9,434 bases of DNA, from NCBI GenBank assembly GCA_003646745.1, contig QMLM01000045.1, forward strand, positions 1 through 9,434, given 5' to 3'. The translations under genes and the position numbers were made by a program. Numbering within the stretch: position 1 is the stretch's first letter; every line of letters begins with the position of its first letter. Shown here piece after piece: positions 1-5,886 of this stretch. This DNA comes from Deltaproteobacteria bacterium (GTDB lineage: Bacteria > Desulfobacterota > B13-G15 > RBG-16-54-18). The notes below the pieces were generated by a model that saw only the letters and a program-made list of their open reading frames with translations, did not search any database and had not been told where the DNA came from.

Positions 1-1249
1 CAAAGATCCGCTGCAGATCCTCCTTGGCGATCCCTACTCCCGTATCTGAAACCTCAATATTGACCACACCATTGCCTCTATTCCCCTTCACCTTCAATTC
101 CACCTCGCCTCCCGGAGGGGTGTATTTTATGCCGTTCTCCAACAAATTCAAGATGAGTTGTCGCAGACGCAGAGGGTCACCTTCTACTTTAGTGGAACCG
201 TCGTCCATGAACTTTAATGAAATACCCTTCTGCTGGGCCAGCAGCTGGAGATCTTCCCATACCTCACGGGCAAGACAGGAGAGGTCAACCTCCTCTCGCT
301 CCAACTTGAACTCCCCCATGTCCGCCCTGGAGAGGGTAAGCAGATTTTCTACAATACGGGACATGCGGTCTATTTCCTCAAGGTTACTAGCCAATATCCT
401 CCGATACTCCTCGACAGCCCTCTTCTTCTTAAGCCCCACCTCCACCTCCCCTTTTAGGATGGTCAAAGGGGTCTTGAGCTCATGAGAGGCATCAGCGGTG
501 AAGCGTTTTACCTGCTGAAAAGACTCCTCCAGCTTGGCGATCATCTCGTTGAAGGTCGAAGCAAGCCTGCCTATCTCATCGTTTACCCTCTTTATCCTTA
601 TCCTTTGGCTGAGATCACCCGAGCCGATCCGACGGGCGATCTGGGTGATTTCGTCCACAGGCCTCAGGGCCTTATTGGCCAGAAAGATCCCTCCCACACT
701 GGTTACCAACAAGGCGGCTGGAACGGCAATTACCAAAATAAGCAGAAGTTGATGAAGAGCCTCTTCCACTCCCTCTAAGGAACTGCCCACTTGTACAATC
801 CCTACCATCCTCCCATTCTCGATAATGGGCAGAGTCACCACACGCAAAGGGTACTCCCCCATGACCCTGATGGTCTCGAAGGTCACCTTCCCCCTAGCAG
901 CCTCCTTTAAGGTATTAACGCGAATGGGAATCCTTACATTCCTCAGGTTGGTCGACTTGCCTCCGATCCTGCCCGACTCGTCCAATACCTGGATAAACCT
1001 CCCCAAAGGCCTTATTCCGAAGTGCTCCGTCATGATTCGATCTATATCAGCTATGGTAAGGCCTCCCCCCAGGGGGCTGCGAACAGAGGAGGCGATGACC
1101 TCCGCCATTGTCTTAATCTTATTGTCCAATCCTTTATAAAGACTGTCGGCCAGGGTAAAATAAAGAAACAGGCTGAAGGTGGTAAGGATAATCCCGAGGA
1201 TCATCACATACCAAAGGGTGAGCTTAAACTTTACGGTCTTAAAAAACAT
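1..1249 (-). CDS. Sensor histidine kinase, HAMP type (C-terminus cut by window edge)
   Basis: Membrane-bound sensor kinase, presumably the partner that phosphorylates the response regulator just upstream. I translated the minus strand from an ATG at 1249 and the frame stays open to base 1, giving 416 residues. Visible in order: an N-terminal membrane segment at about residues 10-35, an extracytoplasmic sensor region at about 36-165, a second membrane segment at about 168-192 (LLLILVIAVPAALLV), a HAMP linker at about 193-245 (LRPVDEITQIARRI, then DEIGRLASTFNEM), the phosphoacceptor H-box FTADASHELKTPL with His256, the N-box LLENGIKYTPPGG with Asn372, and the G1 box DTGVGI starting at Asp402. 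The F and G2 boxes lie beyond the edge. The start is 5 bases after the regulator stop, so the two are one operon. The architecture resembles CusS/QseC-type kinases. The signal is unknown; the sensor region has no metal-binding Cys/His cluster that I can see. Confidence 0.95.
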   Translation of the reverse strand, partial: MFFKTVKFKLTLWYVMILGIILTTFSLFLYFTLADSLYKGLDNKIKTMAEVIASSVRSPLGGGLTIADIDRIMTEHFGIRPLGRFIQVLDESGRIGGKSTNLRNVRIPIRVNTLKEAARGKVTFETIRVMGEYPLRVVTLPIIENGRMVGIVQVGSSLEGVEEALHQLLLILVIAVPAALLVTSVGGIFLANKALRPVDEITQIARRIGSGDLSQRIRIKRVNDEIGRLASTFNEMIAKLEESFQQVKRFTADASHELKTPLTILKGEVEVGLKKKRAVEEYRRILASNLEEIDRMSRIVENLLTLSRADMGEFKLEREEVDLSCLAREVWEDLQLLAQQKGISLKFMDDGSTKVEGDPLRLRQLILNLLENGIKYTPPGGEVELKVKGNRGNGVVNIEVSDTGVGIAKEDLQRIF

Positions 1250-1254
1250 CCGCC

Positions 1255-1923
1255 CTATCCCTTCAACATATAACCCACTCCCCTGATGGTGTGGATTAAC
1301 TTGTGAGCAAAACCCATGTCAACCTTTTTACGCAGATGATTTACATATACGTCAATGACATTGGTCATAGGATCAAAATGGTAGTCCCAGACATGTTCCG
1401 AGATCATTGTCCTGGTCACTACCCGGTTGGCGTGGCGCATCAGATATTCTAGCAATGCATACTCCTTGGCCGTAAGCTCGATCTGCTTCCCCCCCCTGCT
1501 GACCTTGTGGGTTAGTGGGTTCAACACAAGGTCGGCCACCTTCAACTCCCCCAAGGGCTCCCGTTCTCTCCTCCTGAGCAAGGCCCTCACCCTAGCCAGC
1601 AGTTCAGCGAAGGCAAAGGGCTTGGTCAAATAATCATCACCCCCGGCATCGAGCCCTCTTACAATATCCTCAACGGAGTCCTTGGCGGTCAACATCAGCA
1701 CAGGAAGGCTCAGTCCCTTTCCCCTCACCCTCCTTAATACCTCCAGACCATCTATTTTGGGAAGCATGATATCTAAGATCACCATATCATAATCATTAAC
1801 TTCCAGCATATAAAGGGCCTCTTCACCATCGTAGGCACAATCTACGATGTAATATTCCTCTTCCAAACCCTTTTGAAGAAAACTGGCCACCTTCTTCTCG
1901 TCTTCTACTACCAAGATACGCAT
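1255..1923 (-). CDS. OmpR/PhoB-family two-component response regulator
   Basis: Cytoplasmic DNA-binding response regulator of 222 residues, the usual size for the family. The receiver domain spans about residues 1-115: acidic pair Glu7/Asp8, phosphoacceptor Asp51 in VILDIMLPKIDG, Thr79 in LMLTAKD and Lys101 in YLTKPF. The winged-helix DNA-binding domain fills the C-terminus (ELTAKEYALLEYLM, then VIDVYVNHLRKKVD and HTIRGVGYMLKG). I chose the ATG at 1923 because it gives the family-typical MRILVVEDE start. An in-frame TTG at 1950 would add nine residues, but it sits about where transcription should begin from the promoter at 1956-1984. No good Shine-Dalgarno sequence precedes the ATG. The histidine kinase follows 5 bases downstream. 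The divergent acyl-CoA dehydrogenase operon is a possible target, but nothing in the sequence proves it. CusR-like and QseB-like regulators are the nearest relatives I recognise. Confidence 0.95.
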   Translation of the reverse strand: MRILVVEDEKKVASFLQKGLEEEYYIVDCAYDGEEALYMLEVNDYDMVILDIMLPKIDGLEVLRRVRGKGLSLPVLMLTAKDSVEDIVRGLDAGGDDYLTKPFAFAELLARVRALLRRREREPLGELKVADLVLNPLTHKVSRGGKQIELTAKEYALLEYLMRHANRVVTRTMISEHVWDYHFDPMTNVIDVYVNHLRKKVDMGFAHKLIHTIRGVGYMLKG

Positions 1924-1925
1924 GA

Positions 1926-1937
1926 CAAAAATTTTTG
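1926..1937. repeat. AT-rich 12-bp palindrome in the regulator leader
   Basis: CAAAAATTTTTG is a perfect self-complementary 12-mer ending 2 bases before the response-regulator ATG. It occupies the place where a Shine-Dalgarno sequence would be expected. It could be a chance AT-rich stretch, a curved-DNA element or a site that limits translation. The octamer TTTTTGCC at its right side (1932-1939) recurs at 1989-1996. Confidence 0.4.
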
Positions 1938-1955
1938 CCTTTAGAACCAAATTTT

Positions 1956-1984
1956 ATTATTATGTTCATTCTTAAAAAATGCAA
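1956..1984 (-). promoter_or_regulatory. Predicted sigma-70-type promoter for the two-component operon
   Basis: On the minus strand a -35-like TTGCAT (1984-1979) is followed after 17 bases by a -10-like AATAAT (1961-1956), a 5 of 6 match to TATAAT. Transcription would start near 1949, giving a leader of about 25 bases before the regulator ATG at 1923. This is pattern matching only, but spacing and position are good. Confidence 0.5.
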
Positions 1985-1989
1985 GAGGT

Positions 1990-2005
1990 TTTTGCCCAAG
2001 CAAAA
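1990..2005. repeat. Short inverted repeat upstream of the regulator promoter
   Basis: TTTTGC and GCAAAA are perfect complements separated by CCAA. The element lies directly upstream of the -35 box of the minus-strand promoter, where an activator such as an OmpR-family dimer might bind. The TTTTTGCC part is also found at 1932-1939. The arms are short and AT-rich, so chance is a real alternative. Confidence 0.3.
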
Positions 2006-2006
2006 T

Positions 2007-2022
2007 TCCCTTGCTTAAGGGA
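2007..2022. repeat. Small inverted repeat in the divergent intergenic region
   Basis: TCCCTT and AAGGGA are perfect complements around a GCTT loop, and a further CCCTT follows at 2023-2027, so the right arm can pair with either side. The element covers the -35-like TTGCTT of the rightward promoter candidate. It has no run of T after it that would make a terminator. It may be a protein-binding site or chance. Confidence 0.3.
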
Positions 2023-2039
2023 CCCTTTTATGTTATAGA
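2011..2039 (+). promoter_or_regulatory. Candidate promoter for the acyl-CoA dehydrogenase operon
   Basis: A weak -35-like TTGCTT (2011-2016) is followed after 17 bases by TATAGA (2034-2039), a 4 of 6 match to TATAAT. Transcription would start near 2046, about 37 bases before the chosen ATG at 2083. The -10 box falls inside the left arm of the palindrome at 2033-2053, so a bound protein would block polymerase. A second TATAAA-like hexamer at 2049-2054 lacks a convincing -35 box. Confidence 0.35.
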
Positions 2040-2053
2040 GATTGTCTCTATAA
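2033..2053. promoter_or_regulatory. Perfect palindromic operator candidate
   Basis: The half-sites TTATAGAGA (2033-2041) and TCTCTATAA (2045-2053) are exact reverse complements around a TTG spacer. A 9+9 bp perfect palindrome in the promoter region, overlapping the predicted -10 box and start point of the rightward operon, is the usual geometry for a dimeric repressor such as the TetR or GntR-type regulators that control many acyl-CoA dehydrogenase genes. No such repressor gene is in the window. It is not a terminator, because no U-tract follows and the stem is A/T-rich. Confidence 0.55.
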
Positions 2054-2082
2054 AATACCAAAACAACGGGGAAGATCGGGCC

Positions 2083-3282
2083 ATGGATGTGATGAGCTTG
2101 GAGATGAAGGAGGAGCGCAACCAGCTTCTCAGGGAAACGGTGAGAAAAATCGCCTCTGCAAAGGTAGCCAAGAGGGCGGCGGAAATAGATGCGGCGGGGG
2201 TTTTCCCATGGGATATGGCGGAGCTGTTCGCTCAACAGGGGTTCCTTTCCGTGATGCTTCCCGAAAGCTACGGAGGAATGGATGGGGATATTACCGCCTT
2301 CTGCATCATAGCGGAGGAAATCGCCTATGCTTGTGGCTCAAGCTCTTTGATGATCTTGGCTCACTCCGTCGGCCTGATCCCCTTAATGGTGGCCGGCAAT
2401 GAGGAACAGAAGAAGAGGTTCTACGAACGTGTGGCAAAAGATCATGCCCTAGCTGCCTTTGCCTTGACAGAACCAGAAGCGGGATCTGATGCCTCTGCTA
2501 TTAAGACCACCGCAGAGCTGGAGGGGGATTATTACATCTTAAACGGGAGGAAGTCCTTTGTTACTAATGGTGGGGCGGCTGAGCTATACGCCGTCTTTGT
2601 CACCACTAGACCAGGAGAGAGGACCAGAGGGATTTCGGTCTTCATGGTGGAGAAGGATACCATGGGGCTCACTATTGGCAAAAGGGAAGAGAAGATGGGG
2701 ATGAGGGGCTCTGATACCACAGACCTTATCTTCGAGAACGCCGTGGTCCCCAAGGAAAACCTCTTGGGAGAAGAGGGGAAAGGATGGGAGATCGCGATGA
2801 TGACCCTCAATCTCTCTCGCCCTGCCATCGGGGCCCAGGCGGTGGGAATCGCGCAGGGGGCGTTGGATTTTGCCCTAGACTATGCCAACAAAAGGGTTCA
2901 ATTCGGACAAAAGCTGGCCGATTTTCAAGGGGTACAGTTTATGCTGGCAGATATGGCCATGCAAATAGAGGCTGCCAGGGCCCTGGTCTACAAGGCTGCG
3001 GCCTTATTGGACCAGAGGGTTTACGAAAGGGATCGGATGTCCGCCATTGGGGTGGACAAACTCTCGGCCATGGCCAAGTGTTTTGCCTCCGATGTAGCCA
3101 TGCGGGTGACCACCGATGCCGTACAGATCCTAGGCGGTTATGGGTATCTCAAGGACTACCCTGTTGAGAGGATGATGCGAGACGCCAAGGTCACCCAGAT
3201 CTTCGAAGGCAGCAATCAGATACAGAGGGTTATCATAGCCAGGAATCTGCTGAGAAGGTTCTGGGATAAAAATCTTGCCTAA
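2083..3282 (+). CDS. Acyl-CoA dehydrogenase (FAD-dependent)
   Basis: Flavoenzyme that oxidises an acyl-CoA to the 2,3-enoyl-CoA and normally passes electrons to electron-transfer flavoprotein. At 399 residues it has full family length: N-terminal helical domain, a central beta domain with the flavin-binding stretch ALTEPEAGSDAS, and a C-terminal domain with RVQFGQKLADFQGVQF, QILGGYGYLKDYPVERMMRD and IFEGSNQIQRVIIAR. Glu375 in that last motif is at the position of the medium-chain enzyme's catalytic Glu376. The ATG at 2083 fits the family start (then LEMKEERNQLLRETVRK) and has GGGG/GAAG-like purines upstream. An in-frame TTG at 2011 would put the operator palindrome inside the gene and is less likely. 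The last 8 bases overlap the ferredoxin gene. Chain length or substrate cannot be told; short-chain, branched and glutaryl-type enzymes share these motifs. Confidence 0.95.
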   Translation: MDVMSLEMKEERNQLLRETVRKIASAKVAKRAAEIDAAGVFPWDMAELFAQQGFLSVMLPESYGGMDGDITAFCIIAEEIAYACGSSSLMILAHSVGLIPLMVAGNEEQKKRFYERVAKDHALAAFALTEPEAGSDASAIKTTAELEGDYYILNGRKSFVTNGGAAELYAVFVTTRPGERTRGISVFMVEKDTMGLTIGKREEKMGMRGSDTTDLIFENAVVPKENLLGEEGKGWEIAMMTLNLSRPAIGAQAVGIAQGALDFALDYANKRVQFGQKLADFQGVQFMLADMAMQIEAARALVYKAAALLDQRVYERDRMSAIGVDKLSAMAKCFASDVAMRVTTDAVQILGGYGYLKDYPVERMMRDAKVTQIFEGSNQIQRVIIARNLLRRFWDKNLA

Positions 3283-3523
3283 AGAGATACAGGTCGATCC
3301 AGAGCTGTGCTGTGGCTGCATGCTCTGTAGCCTGATATGTTCTGCCCTACAACACAAATCGTTTTGGCCTGCCAAGGCATTTATCAATATTGAAGGAGAC
3401 CTCCACGAGGCCCGTTTTTCCATCAATTTTGAGCCGGAGTGCGAGAGGTGCTTAGCATGTGTCAAGATATGCCCTACGGGAGCCCTGCAAGGGGGGGAAG
3501 ATGATCAAGCTACTCAACGTTGA
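3275..3523 (+). CDS. Dicluster 4Fe-4S ferredoxin-like protein (AOR partner)
   Basis: Small iron-sulfur protein of 82 residues, probably the electron carrier or small subunit for the AOR homologue encoded next. It has two cysteine sets: C12-x2-C15-x2-C18-x3-C22 (with an extra Cys13) and C56-x2-C59-x2-C62-x3-C66-P, the pattern for two [4Fe-4S] clusters. The roughly 30-residue spacer between the sets is longer than in a minimal clostridial ferredoxin and is typical of iron-sulfur subunits next to oxidoreductases. The start appears to be TTG at 3275, overlapping the dehydrogenase stop by 8 bases. The next in-frame ATG would remove the first two cysteines of cluster one. GGGAT lies about 10 bases upstream of the TTG. 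Its 3' end overlaps the AOR gene by 23 bases. AOR operons often carry such a gene (AorA-like), which supports the assignment. Confidence 0.88.
   Translation: MPKEIQVDPELCCGCMLCSLICSALQHKSFWPAKAFINIEGDLHEARFSINFEPECERCLACVKICPTGALQGGEDDQATQR
3489..3500 (+). promoter_or_regulatory. Shine-Dalgarno sequence that sets the AOR start
   Basis: AAGGGGGGGAAG stands immediately before ATG 3501, inside the 3' end of the ferredoxin gene. It favours the ATG at 3501 over an in-frame GTG at 3459, which would add 14 residues unlike the family N-terminus. Confidence 0.6.
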
Positions 3524-5414
3524 CCTTACCTCCCAAAAGGCCTGGGTGGAGGAGATGGAGGCCCTGCGCCGAAGCTATATCGGAGGGGTAGGTATCAACG
3601 CTCGGCTGGCCTACGACCTCATACCTCGGGGGGCCGATCCATTGGGTGAGCAGAACGTTCTCATCTTGGGAGTAGGTCCTTTTGTGGGAACAAACATCCC
3701 CACCGCCTGCCGGACAGAGATCACCGCTAAGTCACCTCTTACCGGTCTGCTGGGTACCAGTAGTTCTGGCCTCTATTGGGGCGCACAGCTCAGGTACGCT
3801 GGTTTTGATCACATCGCCATTTTCGGCCGCTCATCCTCTCCGGTTTATCTCCTGATTAAAGATAGCGAGGTCCAGATAAAAGATGCTTCCCACCTCTGGG
3901 GAAAGAGCACCTGGGAAACCGTGCAGAGCTTGCGCCGCCAGGAAGGAGAAGGGTTGCAGGTGGCCTCTATCGGGAAAGGCGGAGAAAATAAGGTACGCTT
4001 CGCTTCCATCCAGAACAACCTTCATCACGCCTGGGGCAGGACAGGGCTGGGTGGGGTCATGGGCAGCAAAGGGCTAAAGGCAATAGCGGTATGGGGTGAA
4101 CTTCCCCTAGAGGTTTATGATCTTCGTGAAACCCTCAGATTTGCCCAACTGATAACTAAACGGATTTCCGAAGATGATTCCTTTGGCTACACCAGGAGAT
4201 ATGGTTCCATGGTCGCCGCCGATCCCTACAATAAATTGGGGGCACTGCCTGGCTACAACTTTACCCGAGGCTACCTAGAGGGTTGGGAGGATACTAGGGG
4301 AAGGCGCACCTTCGGCCAACGGTATAAAGAGAAGGACTTAGCCTGTTTTGCCTGCCCCATTGCCTGTACCCATTGGTCTCGGGTGAAGGAAGGGAAATAC
4401 CTTGGCTATCAATTCCATGGTCTAGAAATCACTTACGACCTGGAGTTTGGGGCAAAGTTAGGCATCGACTCCATCCCTGAGATCTCCCTTTGTGTGGATC
4501 TATGCGACCAGTACGGCCTGGATATAATATCCACCGCCGGTGTTATCTCCTTCCTAATCGAGTGCTACCAAAATGGGTTGGTAGAACAAAAGGAAATAGG
4601 GACAGAAATAGATTGGGGTTATGTCGAGGGAGTACGCCGACTTATCGAGATGATCGCCTATCGAGAGGGCATAGGGGACTTGCTGGCCGAGGGGGTACGT
4701 CGGGCGTCGGCCAAAATAGCGGGAAGTGAAAGATACGCCATGCACATCAAGGGGGGAGAGATCCCCGTGCGGGACCCCCGGGGAAAGTGGGACGTTTGGT
4801 CCTTGGGTTACCTCACAAACATAAGGGGAGGAGACCACCTCCGTACTAGGTCCCCTGCCGAATATCTCCTAGGAGGAACCAGGAATCACTTGGAAGAGGA
4901 GTTGGGGGTCTCTGAGGAATTTATTGAGAAAATGGATCTCCCCCACCGGCTCAAGGAAGAGATCTTTGGCCGAGTGCCACATAAGGTCGATATCCCCAAG
5001 ATGGCGAAATATGCCGAGGAGATCATTACCCTGATCAATGCCACTGGGATCTGCATCAGGCCGCCGGTGCTCAGGACCTTTGGTCCTGAGCTGTTTAGCC
5101 AGGGATTGCACGCCACCTTGGGTCTAAAATTAAGCCCCGAAGAGGTCTTGCGCGCAGCGGAGAGGATTTGGAACCTGCAGCATCTTTTCAACCTGAGGGA
5201 GGGAGAAAGGATAGAGAGTTGGACCTTCCCCGATCGTTTTTACCAGGAAGATGCAGGCAGGGGGGCCTTGTCTGCCGAGAAGGTGGAAGAGACGTTAAGA
5301 AGGTATTTTCTCGCCAGGGGATGGGACCCGGAGACAACTCTTCCCAGCAGCGAGAAACTGCAGGAATTAGGGCTCGTAAGCGAAGGAGGGCAACTAAGGG
5401 ATGGACCTTTATGA
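3501..5414 (+). CDS. Aldehyde ferredoxin oxidoreductase family protein (tungstopterin enzyme)
   Basis: Predicted tungsten-bis-pterin enzyme that interconverts aldehydes and carboxylic acids with ferredoxin. It has 637 residues, close to the 600-650 usual for the family. The N-terminal pterin-binding domain reads LLNVDLTSQKAWVEE, YIGGVGINARLAYD, ASIGKGGENKVRFAS and GLGGVMGSKGLKAIAVWG. The [4Fe-4S] ligands are C282-x2-C285-x3-C289 (ACFACPIAC) and a distant Cys518 (TGICIRPP), matching the arrangement of the Pyrococcus enzyme (Cys288, 291, 295 and 494). His446 in RGGDHLRTR falls about where that enzyme has catalytic His448. The C-terminal RGWDPETTLPSSEKLQELGL is family-typical. The segment G-L-E-I-T-Y-D (307-313) differs from the G-x-E-Y-E-T I remember for classical AORs. 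FOR-, GAPOR- or BamB-like (benzoyl-CoA reductase) substrates are therefore possible. It overlaps the ferredoxin gene by 23 bases and the next gene by 14. Confidence 0.92.
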   Translation: MIKLLNVDLTSQKAWVEEMEALRRSYIGGVGINARLAYDLIPRGADPLGEQNVLILGVGPFVGTNIPTACRTEITAKSPLTGLLGTSSSGLYWGAQLRYAGFDHIAIFGRSSSPVYLLIKDSEVQIKDASHLWGKSTWETVQSLRRQEGEGLQVASIGKGGENKVRFASIQNNLHHAWGRTGLGGVMGSKGLKAIAVWGELPLEVYDLRETLRFAQLITKRISEDDSFGYTRRYGSMVAADPYNKLGALPGYNFTRGYLEGWEDTRGRRTFGQRYKEKDLACFACPIACTHWSRVKEGKYLGYQFHGLEITYDLEFGAKLGIDSIPEISLCVDLCDQYGLDIISTAGVISFLIECYQNGLVEQKEIGTEIDWGYVEGVRRLIEMIAYREGIGDLLAEGVRRASAKIAGSERYAMHIKGGEIPVRDPRGKWDVWSLGYLTNIRGGDHLRTRSPAEYLLGGTRNHLEEELGVSEEFIEKMDLPHRLKEEIFGRVPHKVDIPKMAKYAEEIITLINATGICIRPPVLRTFGPELFSQGLHATLGLKLSPEEVLRAAERIWNLQHLFNLREGERIESWTFPDRFYQEDAGRGALSAEKVEETLRRYFLARGWDPETTLPSSEKLQELGLVSEGGQLRDGPL

Positions 5415-5886
5415 GGTGAACTTCCAATCCGTCGTATCACCCTATCGGGGCGAGCTGATTATCCCCTTTCGCGAGGTCACCGTCCGCAAGCTGCAAAAAC
5501 TCCCGAGAGAGGTAAAGATAGAGGGGGAAATTAAGTGTTACAGGCTGCGGGAATTTGTGGCCACGGCCTTGGGGGAGGCGATATTCTTTGCACGATTGGG
5601 AACCATGGACAGAGAAAGAGGAACCCTCCCCGTCGATGCCCTTATCACCTTTACCTTTATCCTGCTGGAGATGAAGGAGGAAGACTTCTTCAGAAGGTTT
5701 ACCTCGGAGGAGTTCGTCATCGATCAGAGCTTCTTGGATCTGGCCACAAATAGTGGGATAAGGTTGGCTCAGTTTGAAGAATTTGACCATTTCCTAGTTC
5801 AGCGGGTAAAAGAACAGGACGTCCCCAGGGTAATTAAAGGTCATTATCATTACCTTAAAAAACCCATCTTCTTTCGCGTTCGGTGA
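5401..5886 (+). CDS. Conserved-looking protein of unknown function, 161 aa
   Basis: I do not recognise this protein. It is 161 residues, soluble-looking, with no signal peptide, no membrane segment and a single cysteine (in EIKCYRL), so it is unlikely to hold a metal cluster. The composition is rich in Phe, Glu, Arg and Leu, with an apparent beta-rich first third (YRGELIIPFREVTVRKLQKL) and a mixed helical middle (ALGEAIFFARLG, then LITFTFILLEMKEEDFF). It ends in a basic tail, HYHYLKKPIFFRVR. The start is well supported: GGAGGG at 5385-5390 precedes ATG 5401 by 10 bases. It overlaps the AOR stop by 14 bases and its own stop TGA shares a base with the comEC ATG. The reading frame is real on these grounds. 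Position suggests a role with the AOR, where a MoaD-like or cofactor-handling gene is often found, but it shows no C-terminal Gly-Gly and is not MoaD. Confidence 0.85.
   Translation: MDLYEVNFQSVVSPYRGELIIPFREVTVRKLQKLPREVKIEGEIKCYRLREFVATALGEAIFFARLGTMDRERGTLPVDALITFTFILLEMKEEDFFRRFTSEEFVIDQSFLDLATNSGIRLAQFEEFDHFLVQRVKEQDVPRVIKGHYHYLKKPIFFRVR

Noticed and set aside
24..485. Plus-strand open frames in 24-1273
   Set aside because: They are antisense to the histidine kinase, whose minus-strand frame is open through the whole stretch and carries H, N and G1 boxes in order.
2007..2027. Hairpin TCCCTT-GCTT-AAGGGA as a transcription terminator
   Set aside because: The stem is only 6 bp with no T-tract on either strand, and it lies between divergent genes where no transcript needs to end.
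2011..2082. TTG start for the acyl-CoA dehydrogenase, adding 24 residues
   Set aside because: It would place the promoter-like boxes and the operator palindrome inside the gene, and the family N-terminus fits the ATG at 2083.
3491..3497. Run of seven G as a sign of frameshift or programmed slippage
   Set aside because: Both overlapping frames make sense as they stand: the ferredoxin is complete through its last cysteine and the AOR begins properly at 3501. The run is best read as part of the ribosome-binding site.
3459..3500. GTG start for the AOR, adding 14 residues
   Set aside because: These codons overlap the second cluster motif of the ferredoxin in another frame, do not look like AOR sequence, and the strong ribosome-binding site is at 3489-3500.
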